Positions 8,847 to 17,724 of a stretch of DNA of 64,000 bases are shown here, piece by piece. Position 1 is the stretch's first letter. Each line of letters opens with the position of its first letter. The notes under the pieces were generated by a model, which ran no database searches, was not told the DNA's origin, and was given only the letters and a program-made list of their open reading frames with translations. The DNA is taken from contig JANPKU010000141.1 of NCBI GenBank assembly GCA_031426215.1, positions 1 through 64,000 of the forward strand. Reading direction: 5' to 3'. This DNA is from Sva-07 sp031426215 (GTDB taxonomy: Bacteria; Actinomycetota; Acidimicrobiia; Acidimicrobiales; Ilumatobacteraceae). Position numbers and translations under genes: made by a program.

Positions 8847-9491
8847 ATGACGATCGATCAGGCAGACCACGACCGGTTGCAGCGACGGGGTATCCGTCTG
8901 CTCTGGGCGACCACCGGATGGAACCTCATGGAGGTGTTCGTCACCATCGGCCTCGGGATCGCAGCAGGATCACTCGCCTTGGTGGCCTTCGGACTGAGTT
9001 CGATGATCGAGGTCTTCGCCTCCAGCGTGGTGATCTGGCACCTACGAGAGGGCCGCGACCCTGCACCACATCGCACGCGACTCGCGTTCAAACTGATCGC
9101 GTTTGCCTTCTTCGCACTTGCACTGTTCTTGTCGGTCACCTCCGTGCGCAGCCTCATCCTCGGTTTGCAACCCGGCGAGTCGCCGCTCGGTATTGCCTAC
9201 CTTGCGCTGACGGCGACGGTGATGTTCGTGCTGGCGGGAATCAAACGCCGCACCGCACGAGCGATGGACAGCGGCCCACTCGAAGCAGAGGCCTCGATGA
9301 CCTCACTCGACGGGTGGCTGTGCATCGGCATCCTGACCGCCTTGGGCGTGAACATCTCGTTCGGCTGGTGGTGGGCCGACGCCGTGGCCGCGTTCGCCAT
9401 CGGCGTGTTCGCGGCGAAGGAAGGCCTCGAATCGTTCGAGAAGTCCCGCAACGAGCTTCAGCCTGATGGAACCGTCACCTCGCGGGTCTGA
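8847..9491 (+). CDS. CDF-type cation efflux protein, probable Mn2+ exporter
   Basis: 214 residues, ATG 8847 with AAGGA four bases upstream. Hydrophobic segments fit six transmembrane helices with no long C-terminal cytosolic domain, the short form of the cation diffusion facilitator family. GLSSMIEVFASSVVIWHLR corresponds to the metal-site helix 2, and ASMTSLDG with WWWADAVAAFAIGVFAAKEGLE to helices 5-6; the usual HxxxD residues are partly replaced by S/E. Expression is under a yybP-ykoY Mn2+ riboswitch, so manganese export from the cytoplasm is the best guess. The stop codon lies inside a GGGTCTGACCC repeat core, so the C-terminus (VTSRV) may have been rewritten by repeat insertion. Confidence 0.82.
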   Translation: MTIDQADHDRLQRRGIRLLWATTGWNLMEVFVTIGLGIAAGSLALVAFGLSSMIEVFASSVVIWHLREGRDPAPHRTRLAFKLIAFAFFALALFLSVTSVRSLILGLQPGESPLGIAYLALTATVMFVLAGIKRRTARAMDSGPLEAEASMTSLDGWLCIGILTALGVNISFGWWWADAVAAFAIGVFAAKEGLESFEKSRNELQPDGTVTSRV

Positions 9492-9494
9492 CCC
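9484..9494. repeat. GGGTCTGACCC repeat core overlapping a stop codon
   Basis: The 11-base palindromic core of the GGGTCWGACCC family. Its arms here (CACCTCGC / TTGTTGTC) are not complementary, so this is a decayed or half copy. It supplies the TGA of the efflux gene. Confidence 0.6.
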
Positions 9495-9503
9495 TTGTTG
9501 TCA

Positions 9504-12236
9504 TCAGATGAGGTACGGGTTGGCGGCTTCGGGGTCGATGTCGTAGCGGGCGATCGCGTCGGCGACGACGGATTCGTCGACCTTGCCATCCGCGAAGAGG
9601 CCGTCGAGCACGGCGAGCACCACGTGGCCCGTGTCGACCTCGAAGTGGCGACGCAGCGCCTCGCGCGTGTCGGACCGACCCATGCCGTCGGTTCCGAGGG
9701 GCACGAACGTGCGATCAGGGATGAAGCGCTGGACCTGCTCGGGCACGATCTTCATGAAATCGGACACGGCGATGATCGGGCCCTGCGAGTCGGCCAGGAT
9801 CTGGGCAACACGCGGTGTGCGAATCTCACCTGAGGGATGCAGGCGGTTCCAGCGCTCGGCGGCCAGCGCCTCCTCGCGCAGCGACTTGTACGATGTCGCC
9901 GACCACAACTCGACGGCCACGTCGTAGTGCTCTGCCAGTTCCGCGGCGGCTTCTCGCGCTGCCGTGTGCGCGGTGCCGGAGAACAGGATCGTCGCCGGGA
10001 TCGACGGGCCGGCCGGCGCATCGGCCCATTTGTAGAGACCTTCGACGATCGCCTCGGACAGCCCCGGCGTGTCCGGCAGCGGCGGCATCTCGTAGTTCTC
10101 GTTGTAGAGGGTGATGTAGTAGAAGACGTCGGTGACGTCTGGTGGTCCGCCGCCGTACATCCGGTTCATGCCGGCCTGCACGATGGCGCCGACCTCGTAG
10201 GCGAACGCCGGGTCGTACGCCTGCACGAACGGCACGGTGGACGCCAGCACCAAGCTGTGACCGTCCTGGTGCTGGAGGCCTTCGCCCATCAACGTCGTAC
10301 GACCGGCCGTGGCCGCCATCAAGAACCCGCGAGCACGCATGTCGGCCGCCTGCCAGATCAGATCGCCGACCCGTTGGAATCCGAACATCGAATAGAACGT
10401 GAAGAACGGAATCATCGGCACACCACGCGTGGAGTACGAGGTTGCGGCGGCGATGAAGCTCGCCATCGAACCGGCCTCGGTGATGCCTTCTTCGAGGATC
10501 TGGCCCTTGGTCGACTCGGAGTACGACAGCAGCAGATCGTGGTCGACCGGCTCGTACTTCTGGCCCTGCGATGCGTAGATGTTCAGTTCGCGGAACAACG
10601 CGTCCATGCCGAACGTACGCGCTTCGTCGGGGATGATCGGCACGACCCGCGGTCCGACGTGCTCGTCGCGGGCCAACCCGCGCAGCAGGCGGGTGAACGC
10701 CATGGTGGTCGACACTTCCTGGCCGTTGGATCCTGCGCGCATCTCGGCGAACGGACCGTCGGCAGGCAGCTCGAGCGGGCGTCGTGCGGCCGTGGTGCGC
10801 TTGGGGATCGAGCCGTCGAGCGCCTTACGACGCTCCATCATGTACTGGTACTCGATCGAGTCCTTGCCGAGCGTGATGTATGGCGGACGCTCGGCGTCGA
10901 GACCTTCGTCGCTGACCACATCTTCGAGGTGGAGCCGGTCTCGCATCTCGAGGATCTGGTCCTTGGTCATCTTCTTGATCTGGTGCGTCGAGTTGCGGCC
11001 CTCGAATCCCGGACCCAGAGTCCAGCCCTTCACGGTCTTGGCCAGGATCACCGTCGGTCGCCCCGAGCCGAGGTTCTCGGTGGCCGCCTTGTACGCCGCG
11101 TACAACTTGCGATAGTCGTGGCCGCCGCGAGGCAGGTTGCGCAGGTCGGCGTCGCTCAGGTCGGCCACCATCTGGCGCAGCCGTTCGTCGGGACCGAAGA
11201 AACGGTCGCGGATGAATTCGCCGTCCTCGACCGCGTAGCGCTGGAACTCACCGTCGACGGTAGTGTTCATCTTGTTCAGCAGGACGCCGTCCTTGTCCTG
11301 GGCGAGCAGGTCGTCCCACTTCGAACCCCAGATGACCTTGATCACGTTCCAGCCGGCTCCCCTGAAGGTGGCCTCGAGTTCCTGGATGACCTTGCCGTTG
11401 CCTCGCACGGGTCCGTCGAGACGCTGCAGGTTGCAGTTCACGACGAACACGAGGTTGTCGAGCTGTTCACGCGAGGCGAGCGAGATCGCGCCGAGGGTTT
11501 CGGGTTCGTCGATCTCGCCGTCGCCGAGAAAGGCCCACACGCGGCTGTCGGACGTGTCGTCGATGTGGCGGTTCTGGAGGTACCGGTTGAAGCGGGCCTG
11601 ATAGAGCGCGGTGATCGGTCCGAGGCCCATCGACACCGTGGGGAACTCCCAGAAATCGGGCATCAGCCGCGGGTGCGGGTACGACGACAGACCGCGCCCG
11701 CTGCGCCCGATCTCGCGACGGAAGTGGTCGAGGTCGTCCTCGGTGAGGCGGCCCTCGAGGAACGCACGGGCGTAGATGCCAGGAGCGGCGTGGCCCTGGT
11801 AGTACACGTGATCGCCGGGCCGACCGTCGTCCTTGCCTCGGAAGAAGTGGTTGAAGCCGATCTCGTACAGGGCTGCCGAGCTGGCGAACGTCGACAGGTG
11901 TCCTCCGATGCCGTCGGCGGCCTTGTTGGCACGCACGACCATCATCGCGGCGTTCCAACGGATGAAGGCGCGGATGCGCCGTTCGATGTGTTCGTCGCCC
12001 GGGAACCACGGCTCGTGCTCGCGCGGGATCGTGTTGACGTACGGCGTGGAGACGGTGGCGGGGAACGACACCTGACTCTCGGTGGCACGCTCCATCAGTC
12101 GCGTCAGCAGATACCGGGCTCGGGTCTTGCCGTGGGTGTCGACGACGGCATCGAGGCTGTCCAACCATTCCTTCGTCTCGGTGGGATCGATGTCGGGCAG
12201 CTGGTGTACGTGGCCGTCGAAGATCATGGCCGCCAT
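9504..12236 (-). CDS. aceE: Pyruvate dehydrogenase E1, homodimeric type
   Basis: 910 residues, the normal size of single-chain E1. It decarboxylates pyruvate with thiamine diphosphate and reductively acetylates the lipoyl group of E2. The ThDP/Mg site is seen in GDGEIDEPETLG...NLVFVVNCNLQRLDG; the N-terminal part carries GHLSTFASSAALYEIGFNHFFRG and the C-terminal part TTLMGEGLQHQDGHS. ATG 12236 (MAAMIFDG) is chosen over ATG 12227; neither has a good ribosome site. No E2 gene is adjacent, but lpdA and an E2 gene are in the window at 24169-27117. Actinobacteria commonly pair AceE with an E2 shared with 2-oxoglutarate dehydrogenase. Confidence 0.95.
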   Translation of the reverse strand: MAAMIFDGHVHQLPDIDPTETKEWLDSLDAVVDTHGKTRARYLLTRLMERATESQVSFPATVSTPYVNTIPREHEPWFPGDEHIERRIRAFIRWNAAMMVVRANKAADGIGGHLSTFASSAALYEIGFNHFFRGKDDGRPGDHVYYQGHAAPGIYARAFLEGRLTEDDLDHFRREIGRSGRGLSSYPHPRLMPDFWEFPTVSMGLGPITALYQARFNRYLQNRHIDDTSDSRVWAFLGDGEIDEPETLGAISLASREQLDNLVFVVNCNLQRLDGPVRGNGKVIQELEATFRGAGWNVIKVIWGSKWDDLLAQDKDGVLLNKMNTTVDGEFQRYAVEDGEFIRDRFFGPDERLRQMVADLSDADLRNLPRGGHDYRKLYAAYKAATENLGSGRPTVILAKTVKGWTLGPGFEGRNSTHQIKKMTKDQILEMRDRLHLEDVVSDEGLDAERPPYITLGKDSIEYQYMMERRKALDGSIPKRTTAARRPLELPADGPFAEMRAGSNGQEVSTTMAFTRLLRGLARDEHVGPRVVPIIPDEARTFGMDALFRELNIYASQGQKYEPVDHDLLLSYSESTKGQILEEGITEAGSMASFIAAATSYSTRGVPMIPFFTFYSMFGFQRVGDLIWQAADMRARGFLMAATAGRTTLMGEGLQHQDGHSLVLASTVPFVQAYDPAFAYEVGAIVQAGMNRMYGGGPPDVTDVFYYITLYNENYEMPPLPDTPGLSEAIVEGLYKWADAPAGPSIPATILFSGTAHTAAREAAAELAEHYDVAVELWSATSYKSLREEALAAERWNRLHPSGEIRTPRVAQILADSQGPIIAVSDFMKIVPEQVQRFIPDRTFVPLGTDGMGRSDTREALRRHFEVDTGHVVLAVLDGLFADGKVDESVVADAIARYDIDPEAANPYLI

Positions 12237-12295
12237 TCTCGCAGTGTTACCGAGCGGTACGCACCGGATCGGACGCTCACGCCACCAACACCGCA

Positions 12296-12346
12296 CGAAA
12301 AATGTGCGTGGGCGTTCGCTCAGCGCGCGATTCCGCACATTTTTCG
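12296..12346. repeat. Inverted repeat CGAAAAATGTGCG / CGCACATTTTTCG
   Basis: Perfect 13-bp arms (12296-12308 and 12334-12346) around a 25-base spacer, between the divergent aceE and rnhA starts. An AT-rich palindrome in GC-rich DNA could be a shared operator or a REP-like element. Confidence 0.7.
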
Positions 12347-12384
12347 GGCGGGCTCGGGGCGGGGGTTGGGGTGGCGCAGGTCGG

Positions 12385-12390
12385 TAGGTT
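12385..12390 (+). promoter_or_regulatory. -10 box TAGGTT of rnhA (leaderless)
   Basis: TAGGTT is followed by six bases and the GTG start at 12397, with no ribosome-binding site. Confidence 0.45.
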
Positions 12391-12396
12391 GCCCGG

Positions 12397-12852
12397 GTGA
12401 CGCAGCTCGTGATCTACACCGATGGGGCGTGCAGTGGGAACCCGGGTCCCGGCGGGTGGGCGTGGGCGTTGGCGCCCGACGGTGAGCCGAACGGCTCCGG
12501 CGGCGAAGCGCACACCACCAACCAGCGCATGGAGATCCACGCGGTGCTCGACGCGCTGCGCGCTCATGCGCATCTCGCCGACGACCACGGCGCGCCGATG
12601 CCGATCGAGATCGTCTCCGACTCGACCTACGTCGTGAAGTGCTTCAACGACCGGTGGTACGTGAAGTGGCAGCGCAACGGGTGGACGAACTCGCAGAAGA
12701 AGCCGGTCGCCAACGTCGACCTCTGGAAACCGCTGATCGAACTGGTCGAGGCGGGTGACGTGAGCTTCACCTGGGTGAAGGGACACAGCGGCGACCGGAT
12801 GAACGATCTCGTCGATCGCCTGGCGGTCGACGCCGTTCCGGCACGCCGCTGA
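12397..12852 (+). CDS. rnhA: Ribonuclease HI
   Basis: 151 residues, the usual length of bacterial RNase HI. It cuts the RNA strand of RNA-DNA hybrids. The family signature YTDGACSGNPGPGGWAW carries the first catalytic Asp (D9); the Glu is in NQRMEIHAVLDAL, the next Asp in VSDSTYVV, and the C-terminal HSGDRMNDLVDRLA holds the last Asp. KWQRNGWTNSQKKPVANVDLW is the basic hybrid-binding handle. GTG start with a TANNNT box six bases before it. Divergent from aceE. Confidence 0.95.
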   Translation: MTQLVIYTDGACSGNPGPGGWAWALAPDGEPNGSGGEAHTTNQRMEIHAVLDALRAHAHLADDHGAPMPIEIVSDSTYVVKCFNDRWYVKWQRNGWTNSQKKPVANVDLWKPLIELVEAGDVSFTWVKGHSGDRMNDLVDRLAVDAVPARR

Positions 12853-12952
12853 GCGACCACTCCGAGGCGACTTTCGCAAGATTTGGTCAAGCGGCGTCGG
12901 GATCCTGCCGAAAGACCACCCATGGTGACCGCATCACCTCCCGTGGCAACGT

Positions 12953-12958
12953 TACGAT
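12953..12958 (+). promoter_or_regulatory. -10 box TACGAT before the SpoIID-domain gene
   Basis: TACGAT followed by eight bases and ATG 12967; no ribosome-binding site. This supports ATG 12967 over the in-frame ATG at 12922. Confidence 0.45.
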
Positions 12959-12966
12959 TGGGTTAC

Positions 12967-15483
12967 ATGCGCCGACTGCTCCTCGTCCTCGCGTCCATCC
13001 TCGGAGTCGGCTCAGCGGTGATCGTGCACGTGCCCGCGCCCGTGGCGACAGCGCAGGCACCGATCGGCTCGGTCATCGTCGAAGGCACCGGAAACGGTCA
13101 TGGCCGCGGACTGAGCCAGTACGGCGCCTACGGCTGGGCAGTCGACTCCGGCTGGAAACATTCGCAGATCCTGAACCACTACTACCGCGGTACCGAGCCT
13201 GGTTTCACGCCGTCGCTGAACGACCGCATCCGGGTTCGGCTCCTCGCGGTGGACGGTGTGCCCGGCCTCAAGCTGATCGCACCCGGCGGTGGCATCAGCG
13301 TCGCCGGTGTCGCCGGCAGCTACGCCTCGGTGTACGCGGTCACGGTCGCCAAGAACCAGTTCCGGGTGTGGGGCGCGCCGGTCGCCACCGACTGCAACGC
13401 CGACACCACGTGGTTCACCGATCTCGGCATCATTTCGACCACCAACGTGGCGGTGTCCATCGTCGGTGGTGACGATGCCAACACGCCGGTCGAGAACGTG
13501 CTCGGCGTGTGCCGTCCCGACGGTTCGGTGAAGCACTACCGCGGCAGCATCGAGTTCTGGGACACCTACATCGGCTCCCGCGTCGTGAACAGCGTGTTCG
13601 TCGAGCAGTACCTCCGAGGCGTGCTCCCGCGAGAGGTCCCCGCCAGTTGGGGCGACAAGCCGAACGGCATCGAGGCCCTGAAGGCTCAGGCGGTCGCCGC
13701 CCGCTCGTACGGGCTTGCGCAGACCCGGGCGTACTGGGTCGAAGGCGCCTCGGGCTCGACGAGATACGCGACGACCTGTGACTCCTCGACGTGCCAGGTC
13801 TACGGCGGCGCCGCAACGCGTGCCACCGGAACGGATCCGGCGTCGACCCGACTCGAGGACAATCGCACCAACACCGCCATCGACGCGACCGCCGGCGAGG
13901 TGCGTCGCTGGCCGGGTGACCCGAGCGGCTACGTCTCGACCGAGTTCTCGTCGTCGAACGGGCCACGTACCGCCGGTGGTCCACGCAGTTCGGGAAGCCG
14001 GGTGTTCCCAGCGATCGACGACCCAGCCGACGCCACGTCGAGCAACCGGTTGCATCGCTGGACGCGGGTGCTCGACGGCGCAGTGCTCGCAGCCCGACAC
14101 GGCCTCGACACGCTGACGTCGGTCTCGATGGCCGACGTCGACAACGGCTACGACGGGATCTGGTACAACAACGTCGTCCTGACCGGCAGCAACGGCAAGA
14201 AGGTGACCGTCGACGCCTGGACGTTCCGCAACCAGAACGGCCTGCCGTCGCCCGGGTTCTCGGTGCGGGGCGAACTTCGCGGCGCAGTACCCATGACCGC
14301 CAATCAGACCATCGAGTTGCAGGTGGTCGGAGCGAACGTGTCCGCGCCCGACGGAACCTCGAGTTCGATCCCGTCGGATGTGTCAGCCGTCGCCCTGAAC
14401 ATCACAGCGGTCGAACCCAGCGCAGCGGGTTACGCGACCGTGTGGCCCTGCGACGTCGCGCGACCCGACGCATCGAACCTCAACTTCGTTGCCGGGGGTG
14501 TCGTGGCGAACGGTGTCATCGCACCCGTCGGGGCGAGCGGCACGGTGTGCTTCTACTCGAACGCCACCACCCACTTCCTCGTCGACATCGCCGGCTGGTT
14601 CGGTGATGGCGGTGGCGGCGATCCGGCCTTCGTGGGCGCAACGCCGGCGCGTGTGCTCGACACACGCAACGGCATCGGTGGTCCGAAGGCTCGTATCCAA
14701 CCACGTGGAACGATCACGGTTCCGATGGCGGGAGCGTCCATGCGGCGCACCGATGGCACGCCGATCACCATTCCGACCGACGCGACTGCGGTCGCCGTGA
14801 ACGTCACCGCCGTCGAGCCCTCCCAGCCCGGCTTCATCACCGTGTGGCCGTGCGGCGCCCCCATGCCCGTGGCGTCGAACGTCAACTTCGCACGCGGTGG
14901 GGCGGTTGCCAACGGCGTGGTCGCTCCGCTCGGAGCGAACGGGGCGATCTGCGTCTACTCCGATCAGGGTGCCGACGTGCTCGTCGACGTACTCGGATGG
15001 TTCGGTGGAGGATCCCGCCCGGCTTTCGTCGGAGCGGTACCGCAACGGCTCGTCGACACACGCAACGCCATCGGAGGACCGAGCGGGATGTTGACACCGG
15101 CGACTCCACGTTCCGTGCCGGTGCGCAACGTGACCGTGAACGTCAACGGTGTCGCCCGTCAGGTTCCCGCCGACGCGTCGGCGGTGGCCCTCAACGTCAC
15201 GATGGTGACCGCCCGCGCCGCCGGATTCGCCACCGTGTGGCCGTGTGGCACGCCGAAACCCGAGGCCTCGAACGTGAACTTCCTGTCCGGCGCAACCGTG
15301 GCGAACGGGGTGGTTGCACCGATCGGTCCTGATGGCTCGGTCTGTGTCGCCACCAGCGCCGACGCACATCTGCTCGTCGACATCGCCGGCTGGTTCGCCG
15401 GAGGCGCCGACGCGGGGTTCGTCGGCAACATCCCACTTCGACTCGTCGACACCCGCAACAACATCGGACCGATTCCGAAGTGA
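12967..15483 (+). CDS. Secreted SpoIID/LytB-domain protein with repeat modules
   Basis: 838 residues. MRRLLLVLASILGVGSAVIV...ATAQAP is a signal peptide. Residues about 35-390 hold the SpoIID/LytB domain: GNGHGRGLSQYGAYGWA, VEQYLRGVLPREVPASWG, ALKAQAVAARSYGLAQ and TTCDSSTCQVYGG. Enzymes of this class are lytic transglycosylases acting on denuded peptidoglycan, or enhancers of amidases. Three modules of about 130 residues follow, each with ALNITAVxP...GYATVWPC...P.ASNLNF..G.VANGVIAPVG...VDIAGWF and then a VDTRN box. The modules are shared with the next gene and the protein at 3654. Probably a cell-wall-associated protein; what the modules bind is unknown. Confidence 0.85.
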   Translation: MRRLLLVLASILGVGSAVIVHVPAPVATAQAPIGSVIVEGTGNGHGRGLSQYGAYGWAVDSGWKHSQILNHYYRGTEPGFTPSLNDRIRVRLLAVDGVPGLKLIAPGGGISVAGVAGSYASVYAVTVAKNQFRVWGAPVATDCNADTTWFTDLGIISTTNVAVSIVGGDDANTPVENVLGVCRPDGSVKHYRGSIEFWDTYIGSRVVNSVFVEQYLRGVLPREVPASWGDKPNGIEALKAQAVAARSYGLAQTRAYWVEGASGSTRYATTCDSSTCQVYGGAATRATGTDPASTRLEDNRTNTAIDATAGEVRRWPGDPSGYVSTEFSSSNGPRTAGGPRSSGSRVFPAIDDPADATSSNRLHRWTRVLDGAVLAARHGLDTLTSVSMADVDNGYDGIWYNNVVLTGSNGKKVTVDAWTFRNQNGLPSPGFSVRGELRGAVPMTANQTIELQVVGANVSAPDGTSSSIPSDVSAVALNITAVEPSAAGYATVWPCDVARPDASNLNFVAGGVVANGVIAPVGASGTVCFYSNATTHFLVDIAGWFGDGGGGDPAFVGATPARVLDTRNGIGGPKARIQPRGTITVPMAGASMRRTDGTPITIPTDATAVAVNVTAVEPSQPGFITVWPCGAPMPVASNVNFARGGAVANGVVAPLGANGAICVYSDQGADVLVDVLGWFGGGSRPAFVGAVPQRLVDTRNAIGGPSGMLTPATPRSVPVRNVTVNVNGVARQVPADASAVALNVTMVTARAAGFATVWPCGTPKPEASNVNFLSGATVANGVVAPIGPDGSVCVATSADAHLLVDIAGWFAGGADAGFVGNIPLRLVDTRNNIGPIPK

Positions 15484-17636
15484 CGTCAGCCGGTCGGCGC
15501 GTCATGGCCGTGATCATCGTGGCGATGACGTGGGTGCTCCTCGCGCCCGGCGGCCCGGCGACGGTTGGCGCCGTCGGTCCGGATGACATCATCGCAATCG
15601 TCGTCGACGGCATCGGTACCCCGGCGACCTCGACCGACCCTGCCAACCCGACCCGGCCCTGGACTCGGATCCTCGACGCCGACACCCTGGCCAGCCGGTA
15701 CGGGTTCGGCACCATTGCCTCGGCCGAGGTGGTGACGGTTCCCGGGCGCGTCGCACCGAACAACAGCGACGTGTTGCTGACATCGGGCACCGGGTCGATC
15801 AGGACGATCGGATCCGACACGTTCCGCGAGAACCATCAGCTGCCGTCGTCGCAATTCACGGTGCGCACCGTCGCCCGTGAACTCGTGCCACGTGACGTGG
15901 CGTTCGTGGGCGATTCGGTGGGCGCCTCCGCGAAATCCGAGCTGCTCACACTCACCGACGGCACGTTCTCGTCGCTCACGATCGACACCCTCGACTCACG
16001 GTTCATCAGCAAGACGCCGCCGTCGCCGAGCGGCGTCCAAGCCGTCGCGCTCCTTCCGATGAACCTCGACCTCGTGGTCGTCGAACTGGGCTACAACCCG
16101 TCGACCAACATGGCCGCCGACATCGACGCCATGATGACCGCGCTCGCGCAGCGCAACGCCGCACGGGTCATCTGGATCAACATGGCGGAATTGCGCACCG
16201 AGGTCGGGACCTCGGTGTACGCCGCCGCGAACGCTGCGCTGCGCGACGCGCGAACCCGGTGGCCCGGTCTGGTGATCGCCGACTGGAACGAGGTCCGCAT
16301 CACTGCAGGCACCGACGCTGCCTACTGGTTCGATGATGACGGTGTGCACCTGACGGGCAGTGGCCAAGCGCAGTTCGCGCTCTGGGTGCGCCAGGTGCTC
16401 GGTGCATCGGTGCCGTCGGCGATCGTGTATCCGCCGTCGCGACGGTTCGCCGCCGGCGAACGCATCGAATTGCAAGTGGTCGGCAAGGACGTCACTGGGC
16501 CCGACGGGGTGAAGCGCAAGATTCCTGTTGGCGCGGCGGCCGTGGCGTTGAACATCACCGCCGTGACGCCAGATCAGGCCGGCTACATCACCGTCTGGCC
16601 GTGCGATGTCGCTCGACCCGACTCGTCGAATCTCAATTACGCCACCGGGGCGGTGGCCGCCAACACCGTGATCGCCCCCGTGGGTGCGAGCGGCAAGGTG
16701 TGCTTCTACTCCGACCAGGCCACCGACTTCCTGGTCGACATCGCCGGCTGGTTCGCCGGTTCGTCCGGTGGTACACCTTCGTTCATCGGCGCCACCCCGC
16801 GACGCGTGGTCGACACCCGCAACGGCATCGGCGGGCCCAAGCTTCGGGTTCCGGCCGGTGGCACGGTCACGATCCCGTTGGCCGGCGCCACGATGCAACG
16901 CACCGATGGCGCGCCCGACGTCATCCCCGCTGACGCCACCGCCGTGGCGATGAACGTCACCGCAGTGCTGCCATCACAGGCCGGGTTCATCACCGTGTGG
17001 CCGTGTGGCACGCCGATGCCGAACGCATCGAACCTCAACTTCACCCGTGGCGCAGTGGTGGCAAACGGAGTGGTGACCTCGCTCGGCGGCGGCGCGGTGT
17101 GTGTCTTCTCCGATCAGCAAACCGACGTCCTCGTGGACGTGCTCGGGTGGTTCCCGCGCGGAAGCGGCGAGCCGCCGTTCGTGGGTGCGGTCCCGCTTCG
17201 CCTCGTCGATACTCGCAACGCGATCGGCGGGCCACGCGGCGTGGTGCCATCGGGCGCCGTTCGTGCGGTGCCTGTCCGCAGCGTGACCGTCGACGTCAAC
17301 GGCACGCCTCAGCAGGTGCCACTCGACGCGCCGGCGGTGGCGTTGAACGTCACAGCGGTGGAGGCAAGCGCCGCCGGTTTCGCCACGGTGTGGCCGTGTG
17401 GCACACCGATGCCCGACGCGTCGAATCTCAATGTCGCCCGAGGCGGAACGATCGCCAACGGGGTGATCGCCCCGATCGGGTCAGACGGATCGGTGTGCGT
17501 CTGGAGCAATCTCGGCGGGCATCTGATCGTCGACATCGCCGGCTGGTTCGGCGGAGGCGACAATCCGTCGTTCACGGGCAATGTGCCGCGTCGCCTAATC
17601 GACACCCGCAACAAGATCGGCCCGGGCCCGCTGTGA
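15480..17636 (+). CDS. Secreted SGNH-hydrolase-like protein with repeat modules
   Basis: 718 residues from GTG 15480, which overlaps the previous stop (GTGA); ATG 15504 is an alternative. A signal-like segment VMAVIIVAMTWVLLAPGGPATVGA is followed by an SGNH-type domain: VAFVGDSVGASAKSE (block I Ser), VVVELGYNPSTN (block III Asn) and DDDGVHLTGSGQ (block V Asp-x-x-His). SGNH enzymes are esterases or acyltransferases, often acting on wall glycans. The C-terminal half is three modules very like those of the preceding protein. The two genes are coupled and likely arose by module shuffling. Confidence 0.82.
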   Translation: MTSAGRRVMAVIIVAMTWVLLAPGGPATVGAVGPDDIIAIVVDGIGTPATSTDPANPTRPWTRILDADTLASRYGFGTIASAEVVTVPGRVAPNNSDVLLTSGTGSIRTIGSDTFRENHQLPSSQFTVRTVARELVPRDVAFVGDSVGASAKSELLTLTDGTFSSLTIDTLDSRFISKTPPSPSGVQAVALLPMNLDLVVVELGYNPSTNMAADIDAMMTALAQRNAARVIWINMAELRTEVGTSVYAAANAALRDARTRWPGLVIADWNEVRITAGTDAAYWFDDDGVHLTGSGQAQFALWVRQVLGASVPSAIVYPPSRRFAAGERIELQVVGKDVTGPDGVKRKIPVGAAAVALNITAVTPDQAGYITVWPCDVARPDSSNLNYATGAVAANTVIAPVGASGKVCFYSDQATDFLVDIAGWFAGSSGGTPSFIGATPRRVVDTRNGIGGPKLRVPAGGTVTIPLAGATMQRTDGAPDVIPADATAVAMNVTAVLPSQAGFITVWPCGTPMPNASNLNFTRGAVVANGVVTSLGGGAVCVFSDQQTDVLVDVLGWFPRGSGEPPFVGAVPLRLVDTRNAIGGPRGVVPSGAVRAVPVRSVTVDVNGTPQQVPLDAPAVALNVTAVEASAAGFATVWPCGTPMPDASNLNVARGGTIANGVIAPIGSDGSVCVWSNLGGHLIVDIAGWFGGGDNPSFTGNVPRRLIDTRNKIGPGPL

Positions 17637-17711
17637 CGGCCGGGTTCGGCTCGGTGAACCACCGCTGAACAACAGCGCAGTTCGGATTCCTCGCTCGCCG
17701 ACATGAACGAA

Positions 17712-17717
17712 TAGTTT
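17712..17717 (+). promoter_or_regulatory. -10 box TAGTTT of the SDR gene (leaderless)
   Basis: TAGTTT, seven bases, then ATG 17725. This excludes the upstream in-frame TTG 17716, which lies in the box. Confidence 0.5.
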
Positions 17718-17724
17718 GCGAACC

